64,000 bases of DNA from Terebella lapidaria (taxonomy: Eukaryota > Annelida > Polychaeta > Terebellida > Terebellidae), in the NCBI GenBank assembly GCA_949152475.1, contig CASCJZ010000001.1, positions 201,001-265,000 of the forward strand, given 5' to 3'. This document shows, in pieces, positions 1 through 8,308 of the stretch (position 1 is the stretch's first letter; every line of letters starts with the position of its first letter). Below the pieces are notes generated by a model. That model worked only from the letters and a program-made list of their open reading frames with translations. It did no database searches and was not told the origin of the DNA. The position numbers and the translations under genes are program-made.

Positions 1-140
1 CCGGGTCACTGACGGTTGCCCTTCGTCGGGCTCTTTCCACCCGTCGGCTTAGTTCGGGTCATCAACGGACACGTAAAACACCCAAGAACTCGGAATAGGT
101 CAAGTAGACGGAAACCAATGCGATAAAACCAACTCTTCTT
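1..140 (+). repeat. Partial L8 element, end of the preceding HOR unit
   Basis: This segment matches 8060-8199 of unit U1 base for base as far as I checked, including the L8-type signs tcactgacgg, tttccacccg and cgtaaaacaccc. The array therefore continues to the left of the window. Confidence 0.95.
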
Positions 141-2453
141 ATGACACGTGTTGCACCAGTACCATCATGCTATGAAAAGCCTCAGCTTATGACACATTTT
201 GCATGCTTTCGTGTGGTCAAACAGCTCGCATCCACTGGGACACTGACGAGTGACAGAGACAAGTACCCTCTCGAGGCAGATTCCTACTCGTCACCCGGAA
301 CATGTTTACCACACGCACACCATGAAACCATTCGCCGGCTCATCGGCTGAAAGCAGTTTCTCAACTATATAATAGGAAGGGCCGAGTGTGTGTGACAGCG
401 TAGTCTCACTCAAGTCTCACTACTCACTAAGACAGCTTGCATCCTCTAGGACGTCGAGGGGTGACAGATACACGTACCCTCTCGAGGAAGAGTCCCACTC
501 TTGGCCAACTGAACGAAGCTCACCTGGAACAGGTTCCAGGTCACCGACGGTTGCATTTCTTCGGACTCTCTCCACCTGTCGGCTTAGCTCGGGTCATCAA
601 CGGTCACGTAAAAGACCCACGAACTCAGTCTACGTCAAGTAGACGAAAACGATAGCAATAAAACCAACTCTCTTCATGACAGGTTTTGCACCACTACCAT
701 CATGCTATGAAAAGCCTTAGCTCTGTCACCCGTCAGCTTTCGTGTGGTCAAACAGCTAGCATCCACTGGGACACTGTCAGGTGACAGATACAAGTACCCT
801 CTCGAGGCAGCATCCTACTCTTCACTTGGACTATGTTCACCACAAGCACAACATGAGACCTTTCGCCGGCTTACCGGCCGATAACATTTTCCTAAATATG
901 TATAAGGAGTGCCGGGCGTTTGTGACAGCGCAGTCGCAGGCATTCGGCACTTACTCGTTTAGTCAAACAGCTCGCGTCCAGTAGGACGTCGACGGGTGAC
1001 AGATACAAGTACCCTCTCGAGCAAGAGTCCTACTCTTGGCCCACTGAACGAAGCTCACTCGGAACATGTTCCGGGTCACCGACGGTTGCCCTTCGTCGGG
1101 CTCTTTCCCCCTGTCGGCTTAGTTCGGGTCATCAACGGACACGTAAAAGACTCAAGAACTCGGTCTAGGTCAAGTAGACGGAAACCAGAGCGATAAAACC
1201 AACTCTCTTTATGACACGTCTTGCACTACTACCATCATGTTATGAAAAGCCTAGGCTTATGACACATTTCGCACGCTTTGGTGTGGTCAAACAGCTCACT
1301 TCCACTGGAAAACCGACGGGTGACCGATTCAAGTACTCTTTCGAAGCAGCGTACTACTTTTCACCCGGAACATGTTCACCACAAGCAGACCATGAGACCT
1401 TTCACCGCCTAACCGGCCGATAACATTTTTCTAACTATCTATGGAAGATGCGGGTTGTTTGTGACAGCACAGTCACAGGCACTCGGCATTTTCTCTTTTA
1501 GTCAAACAGCTCGCGTCTACTAGGACGTCGATGGGTGACAGATACACGTACCCTCTCGAGGAAGAGTCCTATTTCTGGCCCACTGGACGAAGCTCACCTG
1601 GAAGATGTTCGGGGTCACAGACGGTTGCTTTTCGTCGGGCTCTTTCCACCTGTCGGCCTAGCTCGGGTCATCAACGGTCACGTAAAACACCCAAGAACTC
1701 GGAATAGGTCAAGTAGACGGAAACCAATGCGATAAAACCAACTCTTCTTATGACACGTGTTGCACCAGTACCATCATGCTATGAAAAGCCTCAGCTTATG
1801 ACACATTTTGCATGCTTTCGTGTGGTCAAACAGCTCGCATCCACTGGGACACTGACGGGTGACAGAGACAAGTACCCTCTCGAGGCAGATTCCTACTCGT
1901 CACCCGGAACATGTTCACCACAAGCACACCATGAGACCATTCGCCGGCTCATCGGCTGAAAGCAGTTTCTCAACTATATAATAGGAAGGGCCGAGTGTGT
2001 GTGACAGCGTAGTCTCACTCAAGTCTCACTAAGACAGCTCGCGTCCTCTAGGACGTCGAGGGGTGACAGATACACGTACCCTCTCGAGGAAGAGTCCCAC
2101 TCTTGGCCAACTGAACGAAGCTCACCTGGAACAGGTTCCGGGTCAAGGACGGTTGCATTTCTTCAGACTCTCTCCACCTGTCGGTTTAGCTCGGGTCATC
2201 AACGGTCACGTAAAAGACCCACGAACTCAGTCTACGTCAAGTAGACGAAAACGATAGCAATAAAACCAACTCTCTTCATGACAGGTTTTGCACCACTACC
2301 ATCATGCTATGAAAAGCCTTAGCTCTGTCACCCGTCAGCTTTCGTGTGGTCAAACAGCTAGCATCCACTGGGACACTGTCAGGTGACAGATACAAGTACC
2401 CTCTCGAGGCAGATTCCTACTCGTCACTTGTAACATGTTCACCACAAGCACAG

Positions 2454-2618
2454 CATGAGACCATTCGCCGGCTCATCGGCTGAAAGCAGTTTTTCAACAA
2501 TATATAGGAGATACTGGGTGTTTCGGACCTCACAATGTGGGAGTTCCGAAGCATTCAGGATTTCCTTTAAGCAGTCAGGAAAATGAAGTCGGCCGATGAG
2601 TGGGCAAATATTCTCATG
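2454..2618. repeat. Fold-back palindrome in U0 (centre 2536)
   Basis: An imperfect inverted repeat of at least 165 bp with no net gap between arms. The left arm catgag (2454-2459) mirrors ctcatg (2613-2618), and atcggc mirrors gccgat. Around the centre, tttcggacctcac mirrors gtgggagttccgaag; in the innermost 27 bases (2523-2549) 10 of 13 positions pair. The right arm is a diverged reverse-complement S element, including a decayed version of its tttcctaact stretch. Confidence 0.85.
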
Positions 2619-3353
2619 GCGGGCTTTTGATGTTTTACTTTGGTGGTTGCTCTGTGATGCGACTTGCCACTTTTCCCAGATGAATGCCCCGAGCTAAGCC
2701 AACAGGAGGCGAGAGCCCGACGAAGGGCAACCGTCGGTGACCTGGAACTTGTTCCTAGTGAGCTTCTTTCAGTGAGCAGTCACAGGCACTCGGCATTTTC
2801 TCGTTTAGTCAAACAGCTCTCATCCACTAGGACGTCGGCATGAGACAGACACAAGTACCCTCTCGAGGCAGATTCCTACTCGTCAACCGGAACATGTTCA
2901 CCACAAGCACACCATGAGACCACTCGCCGGCTCACCCACTGACTCCATTTTTCTAACTATATATAGGAAGGGCCTTTTCAGCCTTTTCCTTTTTAGTAAA
3001 ACAGCTCGCGTCCTCTAGGACGTCGAGAGGTGACAGATACAAGTACCCTCTCGAGGAAGAGTCCCACTCTTGGCCAACGGAACGAAGCTCAGCTGGATCA
3101 GGTTCCGGGTCACCGACGGTTGCATTTCTTCAGACTCTCTCCACCTGTCGGCTTAGCTCGGGTCATCAACGGTCACGTAAAAGACCCACGAACTCAGTCT
3201 ACGTCAAGTAGACGAAAACGAGAGCAATAAAACCAACTCTCTTCATGACAGGTTTTGCACCACTACCGTCATGCTATGAAAAGCCTTAGCTTACGACACA
3301 TTTTGCACGCTTTCGTGTGGTCAAACAGCTCGCGTCCACTTTAACACTGACGG

Positions 3354-3568
3354 GTGACAGATACAAGTACCCTCTTGAGGCAGCATCCTACTCTTCACTC
3401 GAAACATGTTCACCACAAGCACACCATGAGACCTTTCGCCAACTCACCGGCTGATAACATTTTCTTAAATATGTATAAGGAGTGCCGGGGGTTTGTGACA
3501 GCGCAGTCGCAGGCACTCGGCACTTACTCGTTTAGTCAAACAGCTCGCGTCCAGTAGGACGTCGACTG
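3354..3568 (+). repeat. Hybrid S7/S9 element at the U0 deletion junction
   Basis: The left part is S7 (cttgaggcag, actcgaaacatg, caactcaccggc, cttaaatatg) and the right part is S9 (five-G run, ttactcgtttag, gacgtcgactg). The switch lies within the shared stretch aatatgtataaggagtgccg, about 3468-3488. Length stays 215 bp, so the exchange was in register. Confidence 0.93.
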
Positions 3569-3892
3569 GTGACAGATACAAGTACCCTCTCGAGCAAGAG
3601 TCCTACTCTTGGCCCACTGAACGAAGCTCACTCGGAACATGTTCCGGGTCACTGACGGTTGCCCTTCGTCGGGCTCTTTCCACCCGTCGGCTTAGTTCGG
3701 GTCATCAACGGACACGTAAAACACCCAAGAACTCGGAATAGGTCAAGTAGACGGAAACCAATGCGATAAAACCAACTCTTCTTATGACACGTGTTGCACC
3801 AGTACCATCATGCTATGAAAAGCCTCAGCTTATGACACATTTTGCATGCTTTCGTGTGGTCAAACAGCTCGCATCCACTGGGACACTGACGA

Positions 3893-4103
3893 GTGACAGA
3901 GACAAGTACCCTCTCGAGGCAGATTCCTACTCGTCACCCGGAACATGTTTACCACATGCACACCATGAAACCATTCGCCGGCTCATCGGCTGAAAGCAGT
4001 TTCTCAACTATATAATAGGAAGGGCCGAGTGTGTGTGACAGCGTAGTCTCACTCAAGTCTCACTACTCACTAAGACAGCTTGCATCCTCTAGGACGTCGA
4101 GGG
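3893..4103 (+). repeat. S1 element of the reference unit, 211 bp
   Basis: Starts at gtgacagagacaag and continues with ctcgaggcag, which marks S elements. It carries the TATA-like stretch actatataataggaaggg near 4008. Its tail has an unusual tctcactcaagtctcact segment in place of the standard cacaggcactcggc stretch. It is the sister of S4, 1,609 bp downstream. Confidence 0.93.
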
Positions 4104-4423
4104 GTGACAGATACACGTACCCTCTCGAGGAAGAGTCCCACTCTTGGCCAACTGAACGAAGCTCACCTGGAACAGGTTCCAGGTCACCGACGGTTGCATT
4201 TCTTCGGACTCTCTCCACCTGTCGGCTTAGCTCGGGTCATCAACGGTCACGTAAAAGACCCACGAACTCAGTCTACGTCAAGTAGACGAAAACGATAGCA
4301 ATAAAACCAACTCTCTTCATGACAGGTTTTGCACCACTACCATCATGCTATGAAAAGCCTTAGCTCTGTCACCCGTCAGCTTTCGTGTGGTCAAACAGCT
4401 AGCATCCACTGGGACACTGTCAG
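4104..4423 (+). repeat. L1 element, 320 bp
   Basis: Starts gtgacagatacacgtaccct and continues ctcgaggaagag, the mark of L. It has the subtype signs tttcttcggactctctcc and gtctacgtcaagtagac (a 6 bp stem with 5 base loop at 4271-4287). Near its end agctctgtcacccgtcagc replaces the usual agcttatgacacatttt, which accounts for the 4 bp shorter length. It shares that replacement with L4. Confidence 0.93.
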
Positions 4424-4638
4424 GTGACAGATACAAGTACCCTCTCGAGGCAGCATCCTACTCTTCACTTGGACTATGTTCACCACAAGCACAACATGAG
4501 ACCTTTCGCCGGCTTACCGGCCGATAACATTTTCCTAAATATGTATAAGGAGTGCCGGGCGTTTGTGACAGCGCAGTCGCAGGCATTCGGCACTTACTCG
4601 TTTAGTCAAACAGCTCGCGTCCAGTAGGACGTCGACGG
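4424..4638 (+). repeat. S2 element, 215 bp
   Basis: Standard-length S with ctcgaggcagcatcctac, the motif aaatatgtataaggagtgcc near 4537, and the tail gtccagtaggacgtcgacgg. The S2, S7 and S9 elements form one subtype. Confidence 0.93.
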
Positions 4639-4962
4639 GTGACAGATACAAGTACCCTCTCGAGCAAGAGTCCTACTCTTGGCCCACTGAACGAAGCTCA
4701 CTCGGAACATGTTCCGGGTCACCGACGGTTGCCCTTCGTCGGGCTCTTTCCCCCCGTCGGCTTAGTTCGGGTCATCAACGGACACGTAAAAGACTCAAGA
4801 ACTCGGTCTAGGTCAAGTAGACGGAAACCAGAGCGATAAAACCAACTCTCTTTATGACACGTCTTGCACTACTACCATCATGTTATGAAAAGCCTAGGCT
4901 TATGACACATTTCGCACGCTTTGGTGTGGTCAAACAGCTCACTTCCACTGGAAAACCGACGG
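4639..4962 (+). repeat. L2 element, 324 bp
   Basis: Standard L beginning gtgacagatacaagtaccct with ctcgagcaagag. It contains a perfect 14 bp palindrome, cggaacatgttccg, at 4703-4716 and the subtype signs gcccttcgtcgggctctttc and agttcgggtcatcaacgg. L2, L6 and L8 are one subtype. Confidence 0.93.
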
Positions 4963-5177
4963 GTGACCGATTCAAGTACTCTGTCGAAGCAGCGTACTAC
5001 TTTTCACCCGGAACATGTTCACCACAAGCAGACCATGAGACCTTTCACCGCCTAACCGGCCGATAACATTTTTCTAACTATCTATGGAAGATGCGGGTTG
5101 TTTGTGACAGCACAGTCACAGGCACTCGGCATTTTCTCTTTTAGTCAAACAGCTCGCGTCTACTAGGACGTCGATGG
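4963..5177 (+). repeat. S3 element, 215 bp, divergent anchor
   Basis: Anchor is changed to gtgaccgattcaagtactct with gtcgaag (ttcgaag in most units), so it lacks the ctcgag hexamer found in most elements. The TATA-like site is degraded to actatctatggaag near 5078. Confidence 0.92.
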
Positions 5178-5501
5178 GTGACAGATACACGTACCCTCTC
5201 GAGGAAGAGTCCTATTTCTGGCCCACTGGACGAAGCTCACCTGGAAGATGTTCGGGGTCACAGACGGTTGCTTTTCGTCGGGCTCTTTCCACCTGTCGGC
5301 CTAGCTCGGGTCATCAACGGTCACGTAAAACACCCAAGAACTCGGAATAGGTCAAGTAGACGGAAACCAATGCGATAAAACCAACTCTTCTTATGACACG
5401 TGTTGCACCAGTACCATCATGCTATGAAAAGCCTCAGCTTATGACACATTTTGCATGCTTTCGTGTGGTCAAACAGCTCGCATCCACTGGGACACTGATG
5501 G
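5178..5501 (+). repeat. L3 element, 324 bp
   Basis: An intermediate L subtype: ttgcttttcgtcgggctc like L2, but gtcggcctagctcgggtc and caacggtcacg like L1. The 14 bp palindrome is disrupted to ggaagatgttcggg. Its 3' part (atgacacgtgttgcacc) is shared with L8. Confidence 0.92.
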
Positions 5502-5705
5502 GTGACAGAGACAAGTACCCTCTCGAGGCAGATTCCTACTCGTCACCCGGAACATGTTCACCACAAGCACACCATGAGACCATTCGCCGGCTCATCGGCT
5601 GAAATCAGTTTCTCAACTATATAATAGGAAGGGCCGAGTGTGTGTGACAGCGTAGTCTCACTCAAGTCTCACTACGACAGCTCGCATCCTCTAGGACGTC
5701 GAGGG
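5502..5705 (+). repeat. S4 element, 204 bp
   Basis: Sister of S1 with the same tctcactcaagtctcact tail but a further shortened join (ctcactacgacagctcg here, ctcactaagacagctcg in 'a' units). The TATA-like stretch is actatataataggaaggg near 5617. Confidence 0.92.
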
Positions 5706-6025
5706 GTGACAGATACACGTACCCTCTCGAGGAAGAGTCCCACTCTTGGCCAACTGAACGAAGCTCACCTGGAACAGGTTCCGGGTCAAGGACGGTTGCA
5801 TTTCTTCAGACTCTCTCCACCTGTCGGCTTAGCTCGGGTCATCAACGGTCACGTAAAAGACCCACGAACTCAGTCTACGTCAAGTAGACGAAAACGATAG
5901 CAATAAAACCAACTCTCTTCATGACAGGTTTTGCACCACTACCATCATGCTATGAAAAGCCTTAGCTCTGTCACCCGTCAGCTTTCGTGTGGTCAAACAG
6001 CTCGCATCCACTGGGACACTGTCAG
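5706..6025 (+). repeat. L4 element, 320 bp
   Basis: Sister of L1 with the same agctctgtcacccgtcagc replacement. It differs by gggtcaaggacgg and tttcttcagactc. The join to S5 reads cagctcgcatcc in 'b' units and cagctagcatcc in 'a' units. Confidence 0.92.
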
Positions 6026-6096
6026 GTGACAGATACAAGTACCCTCTCGAGGCAGATTCCTACTCGTCACCCGTAACATGTTCACCACAAGCACAG

Positions 6097-6261
6097 CATG
6101 AGACCATTCGCCGGCTCATCGGCTGAAAGCAGTTTTTCAACAATATATAGGAGATACTGGGTGTTTCGGACCTCACAATGTGGGAGTTCCGAAGCATTCA
6201 GGATTTCCTTTAAGCAGTCAGGAAAATGAAGTCGGCCGATGAGTGGGCAAATATTCTCACG
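6097..6261. repeat. Fold-back palindrome in U1 (centre 6179)
   Basis: Same structure as at 2454-2618. The 'b' haplotype has ttctcacgg where 'a' units have ttctcatgg in the outer right arm. Confidence 0.85.
6138..6155 (+). promoter_or_regulatory. TATA-like motif in S5, at the edge of the fold-back
   Basis: Reads caacaatatataggagat and is followed by actgggtgtttcgg, then the palindrome centre 25-40 bp downstream. If this were a start site, the RNA would begin with a long hairpin. This is speculative. Confidence 0.25.
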
Positions 6262-6330
6262 GCGGGCTTTTGATGTTTTACTTTGGTGGTTGCTCTGTGA
6301 TGCGACTTGCCACTTTTCCCAGATGAATGC

Positions 6331-6419
6331 CCCGAGCTAAGCCAACAGGAGGCGAGAGCCCGACGAAGGGCAACCGTCGATGACCTGGAACTTGTTCCTA
6401 GTGAGCTTCTTTCAGTGAG
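6331..6419 (-). repeat. Inverted fragment of an L element
   Basis: Read on the minus strand this is an L2-type piece: actgaaagaagctcac, ggaacaagttcc, accgtcg-type core, cccttcgtcgggctct, then ttggcttagctcgggg. It is the only L sequence in the unit on the minus strand. It lies at unit offset 2547 in every unit that keeps the fold-back (first copy 2688-2776), shifted by 1,602 or 1,603 bp in U12 and U14. With the inverted S piece to its left it forms one inverted, internally deleted L-S dimer. Confidence 0.88.
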
Positions 6420-6484
6420 CAGTCACAGGCACTCGGCATTTTCTCGTTTAGTCAAACAGCTCTCATCCACTAGGACGTCGGCAT

Positions 6485-6672
6485 GAGACAGACACAAGTA
6501 CCCTCTCGAGGCAGATTCCTACGCGTCAACCGGAACATGTTCACCACAAGCACACCATGAGACCACTCGCCGGCTCACCCACTGACTCCATTTTTCTAAC
6601 TATATATAGGAAGGGCCTTTTCAGCCTTTTCCTTTTTAGTAAAACAGCTCGCGTCCTCTAGGACGTCGAGAG
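6485..6672 (+). repeat. S6 element, 188 bp
   Basis: Begins gagacagacacaagtaccct, an altered anchor. It has the cleanest TATA-like motif of the array at 6596-6613. It is shortened by about 27 bp after it, where a pyrimidine-rich ccttttcagccttttcc stretch replaces the usual gtttgtgacagcgcagtc. Confidence 0.9.
6596..6613 (+). promoter_or_regulatory. TATA-like, purine-followed motif in S6 (possible Pol I-type initiator)
   Basis: The sequence ctaactatatataggaag sits about 110 bp into the S element. Related versions occur at the same place in S1, S2, S3, S4, S5, S7 and S9. Short TATA-plus-purine motifs of this kind surround the rRNA transcription start in plants and several invertebrates (known from the literature). 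Function here is inferred only; it could also be plain AT-rich satellite sequence. The clean motif recurs in every unit, e.g. 2953-2970. Confidence 0.3.
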
Positions 6673-6996
6673 GTGACAGATACAAGTACCCTCTCGAGGA
6701 AGAGTCCCACTCTTGGCCAACGGAACGAAGCTCAGCTGGATCAGGTTCCGGGTCACCGACGGTTGCATTTCTTCAGACTCTCTCCACCTGTCGGCTTAGC
6801 TCGGGTCATCAACGGTCACGTAAAAGACCCACGAACTCAGTCTACGTCAAGTAGACGAAAACGAGAGCAATAAAACCAACTCTCTTCATGACAGGTTTTG
6901 CACCACTACCGTCATGCTATGAAAAGCCTTAGCTTACGACACATTTTGCACGCTTTCGTGTGGTCAAACAGCTCGCGTCCACTTTAACACTGACGG
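6673..6996 (+). repeat. L5 element, 324 bp
   Basis: L of the L1/L4/L7 subtype (tttcttcagactctctcc, gtctacgtcaagtagac). Signs of its own are ccaacggaacgaagctcag and gctggatcagg. Confidence 0.93.
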
Positions 6997-7211
6997 GTGA
7001 CAGATACAAGTATCTTCTTGAGGCAGCATCCTACTCTTCACTCGAAACATGTTCACCACAAGCACACCATGAGACCTTTCGCCAACTCACCGGCTGATAA
7101 CATTTTCTTAAATATGTATAAGGAGTGCTGGGCGTTTGTGACAGCGCAGTCGCAGGCACTCGGCACTTACTGGTTTAGTCAAACAGCTCGCGTCCAGTAG
7201 GACGTCGACGG
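6997..7211 (+). repeat. S7 element, 215 bp
   Basis: Standard-length S of the S2/S9 subtype, with cttgaggcag (no ctcgag), gccaactcaccggctg, and cttaaatatgtataagg near 7108. The tail reads acttactggtttag. Confidence 0.93.
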
Positions 7212-7403
7212 GTGACAGATACAAGTACCCTCTCGAGCAAGAGTCCTACTCCTGGCCCACTGAACGAAGCTCACTCGGAACATGTTACGGGTCACCGATG
7301 GTTGCCCTTCGTCGGGCTCTTTCCACCCGTCGGCTTAGTTCGGGTGATCAACGGACACGTAAAAGACTCAAGAACTCGGTCTAGGTCAAGTGGACAGGAA
7401 CCA
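7212..7403 (+). repeat. L6 element, truncated to 192 bp
   Basis: Normal L2-type start and middle, then cut at ggtcaagtggacaggaacc: about 132 bp of the L 3' part are missing. It is fused directly to the S8 remnant. Confidence 0.92.
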
Positions 7404-7444
7404 GTGACAAAAACAAGTACCCTCTCGAGGCAGGACGTCGAGGG
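7404..7444 (+). repeat. S8 remnant, 41 bp
   Basis: Only the anchor (gtgacaaaaacaagtaccct, ctcgaggcag) and the last bases (gacgtcgagg) of an S element remain. Together with L6 it makes a 233 bp dimer remnant instead of 539 bp, present in every unit that retains this region, so the deletion predates HOR amplification. Confidence 0.9.
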
Positions 7445-7769
7445 GTGACAGATACATGTACCCTCTCGAGGAAGAGTCCCACCCTTGGCCCACTGAACGA
7501 AGCTCACCTGGATCAGGTTCCGGGTCACCGACGGTTGCATTTCTTCAGACTCTCTCCACCTGTCGGCTTAGCTCGGGTCATCAACGGTCAAGTAAAAGAC
7601 CCACGAACACAGTCTACGTCAAGTAGACGAAAACGAGAGCAATAAAACCAACTCTCGTCAAGACAGGTTTTTGCACCACTACCGTCATGCTATGAAAAGC
7701 CTTAGCTTATGACACATTTTGCACGCTTTCGTGTGGTCAAACAGCTCGCGTCCACTATAACACTGACGG
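7445..7769 (+). repeat. L7 element, 325 bp
   Basis: L of the L5 subtype with gtgacagatacatgtaccct, cccacccttggccc, cacgaacacagtc and an extra T in acaggtttttgcacc that gives the extra base. Confidence 0.93.
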
Positions 7770-7984
7770 GTGACAGATACAAGTACCCTCTCGAGGCAGC
7801 ATCCTATTCTTCACTCACAAGATGTTCACCACAAGCACACCATGAGACCTTTCGCCGGCTGACCGGCCAATAACATTTTCCTAAATATGTATAAGGAGTG
7901 CCGGGGGTTTGTGACAGCGCAGTCGCAGGCACTCGGCACTTACTCGTTTAGTCAAACAGCTCGCGTCCAGTAGGACGTCGACTG
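7770..7984 (+). repeat. S9 element, 215 bp
   Basis: S of the S2/S7 subtype with tcctattcttcactcac, ccggctgaccggccaataac, aaatatgtataaggagtgcc near 7884, a five-G run before tttgtg, and the tail gacgtcgactg. Confidence 0.93.
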
Positions 7985-8308
7985 GTGACAGATACAAGTA
8001 CCCTCTCGAGCAAGAGTCCTACTCTTGGCCCACTGAACGAAGCTCACTCGGAACATGTTCCGGGTCACTGACGGTTGCCCTTCGTCGGGCTCTTTCCACC
8101 CGTCGGCTTAGTTCGGGTCATCAACGGACACGTAAAACACCCAAGAACTCGGAATAGGTCAAGTAGACGGAAACCAATGCGATAAAACCAACTCTTCTTA
8201 TGACACGTGTTGCACCAGTACCATCATGCTATGAAAAGCCTCAGCTTATGACACATTTTGCATGCTTTCGTGTGGTCAAACAGCTCGCATCCACTGGGAC
8301 ACTGACGA
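7985..8308 (+). repeat. L8 element, 324 bp, joins U1 to U2
   Basis: L of the L2 subtype with tcactgacgg, tttccacccg and cgtaaaacacccaagaactc. The unit boundary chosen here (8200) lies inside it; its 3' part matches that of L3. Confidence 0.93.

Larger units (their letters stand above)
141..3783 (+). repeat. HOR unit U0, 3,643 bp (773 bp shorter than standard)
   Basis: Unit boundaries are set arbitrarily at the atgacacgtgttgcacc landmark inside L8. The order is S1 (250), L1 (461), S2 (781), L2 (996), S3 (1320), L3 (1535), S4 (1859), L4 (2063), S5 with fold-back (2383), S6 (2842), L5 (3030), hybrid S7/S9 (3354), L8 (3569). L6, the S8 remnant and L7 are absent. 773 bp is exactly the L6-to-L8 distance in a full unit. 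The middle block is of the 'a' haplotype (gacgggtgacagag, gtcggtttagc, ttctcatggcggg). Confidence 0.95.
6026..6484 (+). repeat. S5 element interrupted by the fold-back insert, 459 bp
   Basis: The left part is a normal S up to tatataggagatactggg (6145-6162). The sequence then turns back on itself: 6180-6261 pairs with 6097-6178 as an imperfect palindrome, followed by a poorly matching stretch to about 6330 and an inverted L piece (6331-6419). A normal S tail (agtcacaggcactcgg...) resumes at about 6420. The insertion lengthens the dimer by about 430 bp. Confidence 0.88.
3784..8199 (+). repeat. HOR unit U1, 4,416 bp, reference unit ('b' haplotype)
   Basis: This is a full unit and serves as the reference; its elements are annotated one by one below. 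The middle block is 'b' type (gatgggtgacagag, gaaatcag, ttctcacggcggg, tacgcgtcaacc). It shares with U4, three units later, the variants aagtggacagg in L6 and ggtcaagtaaaag in L7. A private change is tatcttcttg at 7011-7020, where other units have taccctcttg. Confidence 0.97.

Noticed and set aside
461-655. Short open frames of 64-86 codons recurring in every unit
   Set aside because: They occur only because the DNA repeats. Most need a GTG start at the repeat anchor, overlap each other in different frames, have no domain or signal, and are lost freely by single-base changes in some units (L8, L2 of U6, first L2 of U14).
4639-4962. CENP-B box
   Set aside because: The ttcgtcggg stretches lack the full TTCGnnnnAnnCGGG pattern.
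4639-4962. tRNA-like Pol III B box in ggttccgggtc
   Set aside because: Matches the B-box consensus poorly and has no A box or tRNA fold around it.
7292-7540. Minus-strand 82-codon frame across L6-L7
   Set aside because: It spans an old deletion junction, has no recognisable domain and lies opposite repeat sequence on both sides.
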